Positions 7,383-15,008 of a stretch of DNA of 51,496 bases are shown here, piece by piece (the stretch's first letter is position 1; each line of letters starts with the position of its first letter). Location of the stretch: IMG/VR virus record IMGVR_UViG_3300021178_000015, positions 1 to 51,496 of that record. One strand, 5' to 3'. The notes beneath the pieces are model-generated. The model saw only the letters and a program-made list of their open reading frames with translations, was not told the origin of the DNA and searched no databases. The DNA is from a virus. Made by a program: the position numbers and the translations under genes.

Positions 7383-8011
7383 TGGGCGGTTTCGATAACG
7401 GGTCAATTCAAGGCGGCGTCTTTTTTCAGGCCAAGCAATTCGGCCCGATATTGCGTGGCGCCGGGCCGCCCGTGCCGCAAGCCGGTGTCGTTGGTGACAC
7501 CTATATCGATACGCAAACATGGTTTCTGTACGCTAAACGGAGCGCGGATAATACGGACCCTTGGGGCCGTTATCTGTTTCAGGTGCCGGTGACGTATCGT
7601 ACGGCGCTGAAGTGGTTTAGCGCGTACGCGCCAGACGATAGCGTCGGCATCTCGGGCGACTATTGCTTGCTTTGGGGTGGTTGGTCCAATTACGGCATGC
7701 AACCGTCGATCTACGGGCCCAAGCAAGCTATTTCGTGGCCTGAAAACGGCAACGGTGGTACCGTTTCAATTGCAGTTGCGGGCGCCGGAACTGTGTTGCC
7801 AGTCGGCTTGCTGGACGAAGGCGCACCGTTGACGTACAGCACGTCAACGCAGTTGATCGCGGTCGGCCTAGTGGACGAATTTATCCTCGCCGTGCCGGTC
7901 ACTGCGAATGCCGGCGACCCGGTAACGCAGCAAGGCCTGCAATCGGGTCCGGCTGCCGTCGCTGTCGTGCTCAACCCGTTGTACACCGCCCAGGACGGTC
8001 ACGCATTGTGA
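7382..8011 (+). CDS. Tail-fibre-associated protein, paralogue A
   Basis: 209 aa, GTG start overlapping the upstream stop. It starts GGFDNGSIQGGVFFQAKQFG, nearly matched by the following gene. In the middle is a fibre repeat of the form GDYCLLWGG..YGPK..SWP. The C-terminus SGPAAVAVVLNPLYTAQDGHAL also recurs in the next protein. Relative to that neighbour it carries an inserted ~65-residue beta segment. Probably a fibre or chaperone-like adaptor made by tandem duplication. Confidence 0.7.
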   Translation: MGGFDNGSIQGGVFFQAKQFGPILRGAGPPVPQAGVVGDTYIDTQTWFLYAKRSADNTDPWGRYLFQVPVTYRTALKWFSAYAPDDSVGISGDYCLLWGGWSNYGMQPSIYGPKQAISWPENGNGGTVSIAVAGAGTVLPVGLLDEGAPLTYSTSTQLIAVGLVDEFILAVPVTANAGDPVTQQGLQSGPAAVAVVLNPLYTAQDGHAL

Positions 8012-8436
8012 GCGGATTTGACAACGGAACACTTCAAGGCGGCGTTTTCTTCCAGTCGAAACAATTCGGCTCGATCATTCGCGGCCTGGGCCCGCCGGGA
8101 CCGGCTGCCGGCGTGCAAGGCGATTTGTATATCGACGTGTTGTCGTGGTTCTTGTACACCAAGCGCGCGATTGACGATACGGACCCTTGGGGCCACTATC
8201 TGTTTCAAGTACCAGCGACGTATCAAGCGCAGCTTAAGTGGTTCGGCGCTTCTATTCCGACGAATGACGTAGGCATAAACGGCGACTACTGTCTGGTCTG
8301 GGGTGGATATCCGAACTACGGTCTGCAACCTTCGATCCTGGGACCGAAGGCCGCGGGCGCGTGGCCGGGCTCGCCGAATGCCGTCGCCGTGACGTTGAAC
8401 CCGTTGTACACTGCGGAAGATACCCATGGTATTTAA
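8008..8436 (+). CDS. Tail-fibre-associated protein, paralogue B
   Basis: 142 aa with a GTG that overlaps the preceding TGA. It is clearly a duplicate of the gene before it: shared SGFDNG start, DTDPWG(R/H)YLFQVP core, GDYCL(L/V)WGG fibre repeat and LNPLYTA C-terminus. It lacks the neighbour's insert. Its last 11 bases overlap the next start. Two adjacent copies suggest the tail carries more than one interchangeable fibre type. Confidence 0.7.
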   Translation: MSGFDNGTLQGGVFFQSKQFGSIIRGLGPPGPAAGVQGDLYIDVLSWFLYTKRAIDDTDPWGHYLFQVPATYQAQLKWFGASIPTNDVGINGDYCLVWGGYPNYGLQPSILGPKAAGAWPGSPNAVAVTLNPLYTAEDTHGI

Positions 8437-9580
8437 CCCAGCGACAGATTTCCTCGGTCTTTGGCGTAATATTGCCGGCGTCGTTTCCAAGGTGGAAATG
8501 CCGGGGCTTGACTATGTGGTTGCCGCGCTCGCGCGTACGGGCGTAATTAATCTGTCCGTCTCCGCCACGGCGCCAGTTGCCAATCAATCGACCACCGCAT
8601 GGCTGCAAACGGCCGTTCCGAGCAATTCCGCCGAAGGCGTACTGTTCCTTTGGAACCCCGCTGCGAGTGCCTACGCGCCCGCTACGGCTGCGTTGCTTCT
8701 CGACATGCTCCAAGCGTCGGCCGGACAAAACGGGGTGTCATGGTGGACTTCAATTGGCGGACCGCCGATCAACACAATCGGCAATAACGGTGATTTTGCG
8801 ATACGTACAGACGCGCCGAATGGCGTGTACGGACCCAAAGTGCTGGGCGCGTGGCCTACTACGCCGATACCGGGCACTGCCGACGTACTCACAAGCACGT
8901 CGCTTGACAACACATTCGGCACCGCGGAAGGCGACCTTATTTATCGCGACGCGGCAGTGTGGAAAGCGCTTGGCATCGGAGCGGTGAATACGATTTTGAC
9001 ACCAGTCGCGGGCATACCGGCGTGGGAGACGCTTTCCGTGCTGCTTGACGCTGTTTTTGGTAGCGTGCAAGGCGATGTTTTGTACCGCGATGTTGCGTCA
9101 TGGAAGGCACTCGCGCCCGGTGCGGCCGGATTAGTCCTGACTGCCGGCGGTTTGGCCGGTAACCCGTCGTGGGCTGCGGCACCATCTACGTTCCCGTCTG
9201 GAACAACGATGCTATTCCAGCAAACGGCGGCGCCCGTAGGGTGGACGAAACAAACGGCGCTCAATGACTACGGCTTGCGCGTCGTATCGGGTGCGGTCGG
9301 GACGACGCCCGGGACTGCATTTAGTACGGTGTTCGCGCAAACCTCAGTTGGAAATACGACGCTGAATGCTTCACAAATTCCACCACACGTACATCCGATT
9401 TCTGGTATCTTGTTTAACACGACAGACAGCGGTACTGTTTCGCCGATCGGATATTACGGCAATTCCGGCGGCGCGGGCGGCGTCTCTACGGATAATAACA
9501 CGGGCGGTGGCGGTGCGCACACCCATTCGGTCAGCTTGGCACTGTCGTACGTAGACTGCATTATCGCGAGCAAGAATTGA
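8426..9580 (+). CDS. Tail fibre with adaptor module and collar-type receptor-binding end
   Basis: 384 aa. Residues 1-~95 are the adaptor module (NPATDFLGL, MPGLDYVVAALAR, TAPVANQSTTAWL). This is repeated in the genes at 9580 and 11299. A GDF..YGPK..AWP fibre repeat and two GD(L/V)(I/L)YRD..WKAL repeats follow. The C-terminal domain has SGTTMLFQQTAAPVGWTK, an HVHP pair, an AHTH pair and a conserved end (YVDCIIASKN), as in T4 gp12-like and collar-type fibres. There His pairs hold metal in a trimer. Receptor binding is inferred from that family. Confidence 0.8.
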   Translation: MVFNPATDFLGLWRNIAGVVSKVEMPGLDYVVAALARTGVINLSVSATAPVANQSTTAWLQTAVPSNSAEGVLFLWNPAASAYAPATAALLLDMLQASAGQNGVSWWTSIGGPPINTIGNNGDFAIRTDAPNGVYGPKVLGAWPTTPIPGTADVLTSTSLDNTFGTAEGDLIYRDAAVWKALGIGAVNTILTPVAGIPAWETLSVLLDAVFGSVQGDVLYRDVASWKALAPGAAGLVLTAGGLAGNPSWAAAPSTFPSGTTMLFQQTAAPVGWTKQTALNDYGLRVVSGAVGTTPGTAFSTVFAQTSVGNTTLNASQIPPHVHPISGILFNTTDSGTVSPIGYYGNSGGAGGVSTDNNTGGGGAHTHSVSLALSYVDCIIASKN

Positions 9581-10170
9581 TGGCGTACGATTCGACGACT
9601 GACTATCTTGCACTGCTCCGGTTACTGCCCGGCGGCGTCCGTACGGAACGGATGCCCGGTCTTGACTATATCGTGAACGCGCTCGCCCGCGCCGGCATGT
9701 TTCAGATTGCAATCGGGCAGACCGCGCCAGTTATCAATCAGTCTAAGACGGCATGGTTCAAACCTGCCATGCCGTCTTGGGCCTTCGAAGGCACGCTGTT
9801 TCTTTGGAATGCGGTGACTGTCGAGTACGAACCTGCAACGCCCGCATTGTGGGCTGCGATCTTTTCGAGTGCGTCGTCGCAAACGGTAGTACAGGACGTC
9901 ACGAGTGCGGGCCCCGTGCTTGTAGAAGTGAACGCCGGTATCGTCCGCGTGCAGAATGTTGGGGCTGCGGTTACCCTGCTTATGCCGCCATCCGCAACTA
10001 TGCTGGGTCCGGTTTTGATTTCTGACTGGGCCAATCATGCAGGCTCGCACAACATCCAGATTAATTTGTCAGGCGGTGACGTGCTCCCGCTCGCCGCAAC
10101 TTCATGGACGATAGCAGCCGATGCGGGCAGCGTGTTTTTACGACCCGTACCGGGAGGATTTGCGCTATGA
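9580..10170 (+). CDS. Tail adaptor module protein
   Basis: 196 aa. The ATG overlaps the upstream TGA (TGATG). The first ~95 residues repeat the adaptor module (STTDYLALLR, MPGLDYIVNALARAG, GQTAPVINQSKTAW). The rest is a beta domain with no collar end. It overlaps (ATGA) the fibre gene that follows and probably anchors that fibre, as the third copy at 11299 pairs with the tailspike. Confidence 0.75.
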   Translation: MAYDSTTDYLALLRLLPGGVRTERMPGLDYIVNALARAGMFQIAIGQTAPVINQSKTAWFKPAMPSWAFEGTLFLWNAVTVEYEPATPALWAAIFSSASSQTVVQDVTSAGPVLVEVNAGIVRVQNVGAAVTLLMPPSATMLGPVLISDWANHAGSHNIQINLSGGDVLPLAATSWTIAADAGSVFLRPVPGGFAL

Positions 10171-11297
10171 AAAAGTTACTGGCGCTGATTTTTGCATTTG
10201 CGTTCGGTACGACCCTGCATGCTCAAAATCCGGGTACAGTTACGAGCCATGCTTTTGCAATTGGCAAGGGCCCTACTGTATCGGGCTACACGTCGCTGCT
10301 TTGCGGCAGTGGACAGCTCCCGATCGGAAGCGCGACGGACCCGGTTTGCCAGACAATCACGGGGGACGGCGCGATTTCGGCTGCCGGCGTACTCACACTT
10401 GCAACCGTCAACGCCAATGTCGGTACCTTTGGTTCTGCAACTCAGTGCATCACGACAACGCAAAACGCCAAAGGCCTGACAACGGCTATTTCGGCTGCCA
10501 ATTGCACGCCTCCGATCGGCAACGTTACCGGGCTTGGTACCGGCGTGGCGACGGCGCTGGGTTTAAACGTCGGTACGGCCGGAGCCCCCGTTATCAATGG
10601 CGGTGCGCTTGGCACGCCTTCGTCGGGCGTAGGCACCAATTTAACTGGGGTGCCGATAGGGAGCGGCGTTAGCGGACTGGGAACAGGCGTCGCAGCGGCG
10701 CTCGGTACGGCTGTAGGTTCTGCCGGCTCCCCGGTTGTCAACGGCGGTGCGCTTGGCACGCCTTCAAGTGGCGTCGGTACGAACTTGACCGCGTTAAACG
10801 CTTCTAATCTTGCTAGCGGTACGGTTCCGATAGCTCGGCAGCCTGTACAACCGAACTTCCGGGTTCATTTGGTCGGTAATCAGTCGATTAGCGCCAGTAC
10901 GTACACTAAAGTGTTGTACGATACCGTTGACATAGACAGTAATTCTTTTTGGAGTGCGACCAACCACAATTATCTGCCTACAGTCGCCGGCACGTATCAA
11001 TTTTGCGCGTCCGCATACGTAGGTGCCACCTACTCGCTTGGAAGTCTGATTATCGTACAGTTTTCTAAGAACGGTTTGCACGGGACTGGCACCGAGCAAG
11101 GCAGCGGCGTAACTTTGACGGGGGGCGCCAATACCTTTGAAGGCGTGACCGCAGCGTGTACGGTTGCCACCATGAACGGGTCAACCGACACTATGGAAAT
11201 CGATATCGACACCAACGGAACGACGCCAGTTATCACCGGCTTTACTACGGCCTCGGTCATCGCAAATTACTTCACTGGCACATGGATCAGTCCGTAA
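10167..11297 (+). CDS. Signal-peptide-bearing tail fibre with beta-sandwich tip
   Basis: 376 aa. The ATG is preceded by GGGAGG and overlaps the previous stop. Residues 1-20 are a signal peptide (KKLLALIFAFAFGTTLHA-QN). Residues ~140-215 hold two near-identical shaft repeats (GLGTGVA.ALG, NGGALGTPSSGVGTNLT). The last ~130 residues look like a C1q/TNF-type jelly-roll tip (YTKVLYDTVDID, PTVAGTYQFCASAYV). Such tips trimerise and bind receptors. A Sec leader on a tail fibre is unexpected for a protein assembled in the cytoplasm. Confidence 0.75.
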   Translation: MKKLLALIFAFAFGTTLHAQNPGTVTSHAFAIGKGPTVSGYTSLLCGSGQLPIGSATDPVCQTITGDGAISAAGVLTLATVNANVGTFGSATQCITTTQNAKGLTTAISAANCTPPIGNVTGLGTGVATALGLNVGTAGAPVINGGALGTPSSGVGTNLTGVPIGSGVSGLGTGVAAALGTAVGSAGSPVVNGGALGTPSSGVGTNLTALNASNLASGTVPIARQPVQPNFRVHLVGNQSISASTYTKVLYDTVDIDSNSFWSATNHNYLPTVAGTYQFCASAYVGATYSLGSLIIVQFSKNGLHGTGTEQGSGVTLTGGANTFEGVTAACTVATMNGSTDTMEIDIDTNGTTPVITGFTTASVIANYFTGTWISP

Positions 11298-11298
11298 C

Positions 11299-11922
11299 AT
11301 GACGTACAGCCCCGCAACTGATTTTCTTGCGCTGATCCGCCAGACGGCCGCAGGCGTTGAAGTCACGCAGATGCCGGGACTGGATTACGTTGTTGCTGCG
11401 CTCGCGCGTGCGGGCCTGTTTCAACTTTCCGTTGGGCAGGCACCGCCGACAGCCAATCAGTCCACGACCGTATGGTTGAAGCCGTCCATACCGTCATGGG
11501 TTGCCGAAGGCGCCGTGTTTTTGTGGAACGCAGGCGCGGGCCAATACCAACCTGCTACGCCCGCATTGTGGAGCGCGTTGCTTGCAGGCGCTGGAGCAAC
11601 AAACGGCTATGCTTTTCAATCGGTAAGCGCCGCGTCGGCGGCCATCGTCGCCGGTACGACGCTGCTGGCTGTACAACGCGCTGCGCCATCGGCAACGGCG
11701 TTGCTGCTTCCAGCGCTCGCCGCACAGCGACTTAGCGGGGGTCCGCTTCGGATTGTGGATTGGTCCACGACTGTTGCAGCCCATACGATCACAATTACGA
11801 CACCAGATGGTTCCACAATCATGCGACAACCATCTTGGCAACTGCTCTCTACTGCCGTACAGCTAGCCGGGGTTTTGCTGTATCCCTCGCCTGATTTAAA
11901 TGGATGGGTCATCGCGCCATGA
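11299..11922 (+). CDS. Tail adaptor module protein, third copy
   Basis: 207 aa. The N-terminal module matches those of the genes at 8426 and 9580 (SPATDFLALIR, MPGLDYVVAALARAG, PTANQSTTVWLKPSIPSW). A variable beta domain follows. The stop overlaps the tailspike start (ATGA). The pairing of each adaptor with a different fibre suggests a conserved docking part and exchangeable receptor-binding parts. Confidence 0.75.
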   Translation: MTYSPATDFLALIRQTAAGVEVTQMPGLDYVVAALARAGLFQLSVGQAPPTANQSTTVWLKPSIPSWVAEGAVFLWNAGAGQYQPATPALWSALLAGAGATNGYAFQSVSAASAAIVAGTTLLAVQRAAPSATALLLPALAAQRLSGGPLRIVDWSTTVAAHTITITTPDGSTIMRQPSWQLLSTAVQLAGVLLYPSPDLNGWVIAP

Positions 11923-13508
11923 AAATTTTTTACGTTCTTGCCCTCGGTGCTTTGTTATGTTCGCCTGCCTCCGCGCAATGGCAGACGCCGAAGCACTCCG
12001 TACCGATCGGGCAAGGAGCAGCTATCAGCGGTTTTGGTAACGCAGCGCCGGGGACTGCCGGACAGCCTTTTTTGAGCAATGGGCCGAATGCGGACCCGTC
12101 GTTTCAAACGTCTCCGTTTGCTAGCTTGACGCTTCCCAACGTTTTCACTCATGACCAGATTTTCGGGTCTGGCCGTCCGTGGGTGGACCCGACTGCGTAC
12201 GGCGCTGTGTGTGACGGCATGACCGATAGCGCGCCCGCTTTCCAGCAAGCCGACACAGTTGCGGGGTTGACGGGCGGGGCCATATATGTGCCCCCGTGCA
12301 GCTCATCCTACTGCATCAAAACCGGGCCCGTGATCCTCAATAGTTTGGGGGAAGTGCTCTTTTCCACAAGCCGGTCCACCACTATATCGGCATGCGGTAC
12401 GGACAATTCAGTTGTAGAGTTGTCGCAGCCGTACCAAAGTGTTTACAATTTAACGATCTACGGCAAAGGCGCCCCGACAGACACGGGAACGGTTGGTGCT
12501 ATTACTCCCGCGGTCTTAATCAGGGGCACCGGAGGCGGGTGCAACGATTGTTTTCTGGATAGTTTAAACATCTTTGGCGGTTCGAACTGCCTGTCAATCA
12601 GCCCGCCGGCCGTCAATGGCGAGTTTTTCGTGTGGCGCAGTTACATTTCGTACTGTCATGGCTCACTTGTATACGCACAAAATGCCGGCGGTTGGTTCAA
12701 TCGCATGAAAATAGATCAGGCATGGCCGGAAGGACCGCCCGCAATCGGAACTGCGCTAAACGCGTGGGCTGCGACGACTTCCTATGCGCGGGGGGCCGTA
12801 GTCACTTCCGGCGGGTATATGATTCAGTGCTCCCAAGCGGGCACTAGCGGGGGTAGCGCACCCACGTTGAAGAATTACGGGCAGACAGTCACGGACGGCT
12901 CGGCTCAGTGGATACTTGCGGGTCTTGTCGGCAGCGCTGCTCTGCAACTTGACACCGGAACGTCAGAAATTTACGGTACGGACGTAGACATGACGGGCGC
13001 CACTACGTACGGCGTTCAAATGTCGAACACGCTATCGGGCGCGCCCCCGCAGTTTTTTCGCTGCGTGGACTGCATTTCCAGTCAAACAGCAAGCAACGCG
13101 TACTACTTTCAAAACGGCAACGACGTCTATCTAACCAGCAACATCGTGGCCGGAGGCTGGACGCCAAATTCACCAGCGGTGATTTTTAACGGCAATTTCT
13201 CCGGACAGGCAACCATAACTGGCGGTAAGTACGGCATAGGTTCGGGGTTTGGCGTGATCTTCGCCACCGGTACGAACTATACAATCCAGAACACGATTGT
13301 CGGAGCGACCGTACAGGGCATTGCAATCCAGGTTAGCAACGTAATCGCGCGCGGCAACGTAATCAGTTCGAGCGGCGGCACGGGGGTCAACATCAACAAT
13401 TCTCTAAGTCGCGTCATCGTTGACGGCAACATTTGCCCTAACGGAGCTTCACCCTGCGCCAACTCGCCAACTGGCATGACAAATTCTTCGATCATTAACA
13501 ATTTTTAG
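11919..13508 (+). CDS. Tailspike with pectate-lyase-type beta-helix and signal peptide
   Basis: 529 aa. A signal peptide (MKIFYVLALGALLCSPASA) precedes a Gly/Pro linker. At ~residue 88 the classic spike start appears (WVDPTAYGAVCDGMTDSAPAF), leading into a right-handed parallel beta-helix. At ~residues 276-340 a small carbohydrate-binding-like insert interrupts the helix (TSYARGAVVTSGGYMIQC, GTSGGSAPT, GSAQWILAG). It likely binds or cuts a surface polysaccharide. I cannot pick catalytic acids from sequence alone. It is coupled to the adaptor before it. Confidence 0.8.
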   Translation: MKIFYVLALGALLCSPASAQWQTPKHSVPIGQGAAISGFGNAAPGTAGQPFLSNGPNADPSFQTSPFASLTLPNVFTHDQIFGSGRPWVDPTAYGAVCDGMTDSAPAFQQADTVAGLTGGAIYVPPCSSSYCIKTGPVILNSLGEVLFSTSRSTTISACGTDNSVVELSQPYQSVYNLTIYGKGAPTDTGTVGAITPAVLIRGTGGGCNDCFLDSLNIFGGSNCLSISPPAVNGEFFVWRSYISYCHGSLVYAQNAGGWFNRMKIDQAWPEGPPAIGTALNAWAATTSYARGAVVTSGGYMIQCSQAGTSGGSAPTLKNYGQTVTDGSAQWILAGLVGSAALQLDTGTSEIYGTDVDMTGATTYGVQMSNTLSGAPPQFFRCVDCISSQTASNAYYFQNGNDVYLTSNIVAGGWTPNSPAVIFNGNFSGQATITGGKYGIGSGFGVIFATGTNYTIQNTIVGATVQGIAIQVSNVIARGNVISSSGGTGVNINNSLSRVIVDGNICPNGASPCANSPTGMTNSSIINNF

Positions 13509-13516
13509 GCGTCCAC

Positions 13517-14038
13517 ATGGTTAGCTTTTACGATACCGTCATTCGCAATTCGAAGGCGTTCCGCAGCGACGCGGTGTGCAAAGACGTGGCGTTGCTAGAG
13601 CCCGGCACGCGCGCCGCGGTGCTAGCGTTGGTTGCGGAGGCCAACGCAGACGGTATTGATTTGCGCGTGCTAGAAACGTACAGAAGCCAGACCCGGCAAA
13701 GCTATCTCTTCACGAAGCACGCTACCCAGCTCCGCGTCGTCGGTTGTCACGGCTACGGCGTTGCGGCCGATTTCGGAGTGTTCGTCAAGGGCGTCTATCA
13801 GGAAAAGAACGGTCCGTACGTCTTCTTGCGCGTACTGGCGCGCAAGCACGGGCTTATAAGCGGACAGGATTGGGGTCACGCAAAAGAAGGCAGCTTCGTC
13901 GATAGCGGGCATGTGCAACGTGTTCCGGTGTGGCGCCAATCGGCGCTGTTCGGCAGTTCGTGGTACCCGCCGGTCGATTACGACCCGTACAAAGACAGCA
14001 CAGCGAACCACCAAACCGACGTGGTAGCTACGCTTTAG
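13517..14038 (+). CDS. Endolysin, M15-type peptidase
   Basis: 173 aa. The fold signature of D-Ala-D-Ala/L-Ala-D-Glu peptidases is visible: LRVLETYRSQTRQ, then CHGYGVAADFGV (zinc His and Asp) and, near residue 130, DWGHAKEGSFVDSGHVQ supplying the remaining Glu/Asp and His ligands. Members cut peptide cross-links of peptidoglycan at lysis. There is no signal peptide, so it would depend on the holin coded 0.6 kb downstream. It closes the tail operon and overlaps a converging gene by 11 bases. Confidence 0.85.
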   Translation: MVSFYDTVIRNSKAFRSDAVCKDVALLEPGTRAAVLALVAEANADGIDLRVLETYRSQTRQSYLFTKHATQLRVVGCHGYGVAADFGVFVKGVYQEKNGPYVFLRVLARKHGLISGQDWGHAKEGSFVDSGHVQRVPVWRQSALFGSSWYPPVDYDPYKDSTANHQTDVVATL

Positions 14039-14435
14039 ACGGCGCTGTCTCGCCTTCCGTACCATGATAGGCGTTGCCGTCTTCCCAGCCCTTGGGATTA
14101 GGCTGGGCTGCCTGCAAGGCCGCGAGAGCTGCGGAGCCGGCGGACGGAGCTTTTGCGGGCGCGGATGCGGGAGAGGAAGACGTACCACCGCTCGCGCCGG
14201 TCATAGGGCTAGCTGCCTGGGTCATGTCGGATAAGTCGTCGACCATTTCTTTCATGTCCGCTATCTGGGCGTTCAACACGCCGACGTTGGCTGCCTCCGC
14301 AGCGGCTATGGCGGCATCCACGTTCGGCCCGTAGGCAATCACCCGATCGAACATCGCGGCCATGGCGTCCTGTTTCTGGCCCACCACGCCCATAGCCTGA
14401 AGTCGTTTAGCCTTCAGTTCCTCTTTCGTCGCCAT
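14028..14435 (-). CDS. Small helical phage protein with disordered tail
   Basis: 135 aa. The ATG (MATKEELKAKRL) has AGGAAA upstream. A helical first half (QKQDAMAAMFDRVIAYGPNVDAAIAAAEAANVG) is followed by a Ser/Ala/Pro-rich tail. The frame stays open upstream for ~80 more codons with plausible composition, so a longer form from a TTG or ATG near 14684 is possible, though those starts lack ribosome sites. No function recognised. Confidence 0.6.
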   Translation of the reverse strand: MATKEELKAKRLQAMGVVGQKQDAMAAMFDRVIAYGPNVDAAIAAAEAANVGVLNAQIADMKEMVDDLSDMTQAASPMTGASGGTSSSPASAPAKAPSAGSAALAALQAAQPNPKGWEDGNAYHGTEGETAPSKA

Positions 14436-14682
14436 TCGCTGTTTCCTGTATATCCGTACGATTGCGGTTAGGTCTTCAAGCGACACGGCGCGGAAGGGAA
14501 CCCGGCCGGGCGGTCGCACGATAATCGAGACGGAACCGGGCTTTTCGGAGGGCATCCATTCGAACCCGGTTCCGCTGTTCTCGCTTGGAGGTTTGAACAC
14601 GGCTTTTGTAAGACAAATTTGCCAGCCCGTCAATCGAATGCTATAGGTTGTGCCGGCGCATTCGCGCAAAGGAGCAATCGAC
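14436..14682. other. Gap without a confident gene; minus frame open
   Basis: The minus strand stays open in frame with the gene at 14435 (reading GSVSIIVRPPGRVPFRAVSL, then LEDLTAIVRIYRKQR). It could be an N-terminal extension. I see no good start, promoter or terminator. Confidence 0.4.
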
Positions 14683-14910
14683 ATGCCGCAAGTGGACCCT
14701 AAATTTACCTTTTGGTTCGGTGTCTGGACTACGGTTCTGGTCACCGTCGCGAGCCTCAGTATCGACCACGCGCCCGCGCTGATTGCGCAGTACGCGCCGG
14801 ATGTACAGTGGATTTGCATGGCGGCGTACAAGGTCAACAACGCCGTCTTGGTTCTTTTGATCGGGCTTTCGTCCGATAAAACCGGGCCGTTTATCAGCGT
14901 TCCGAAGTAG
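14683..14910 (+). CDS. Probable holin
   Basis: 75 aa behind AAAGGAG. Two membrane segments (FWFGVWTTVLVTVASLSI and VNNAVLVLLIGLSS) are joined by a short loop, with a short polar tail. Small size, two spans and closeness to the endolysin fit a class II holin, which opens the inner membrane at lysis. Antiholin or pinholin roles cannot be separated by sequence. Confidence 0.65.
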   Translation: MPQVDPKFTFWFGVWTTVLVTVASLSIDHAPALIAQYAPDVQWICMAAYKVNNAVLVLLIGLSSDKTGPFISVPK

Positions 14911-15008
14911 GCTTCGTTGTCAGGGCTCGCCCGGCACGCTATGGTGCGGCGCCGGGCGCCGCTCGTGTGGGCTCCTTCACGGGTGCGAATTAACGCCATG
15001 GGCGTCCG

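Noticed and set aside
7382-13508. Diversity-generating retroelement in the tail-fibre array
   Set aside because: No reverse transcriptase, template repeat or adenine-biased variable repeat is visible; the repeats are ordinary paralogy.
14558-14580. GGTTCGAAT T-loop-like sequence on the minus strand
   Set aside because: Flanks do not pair and no clover-leaf is possible.
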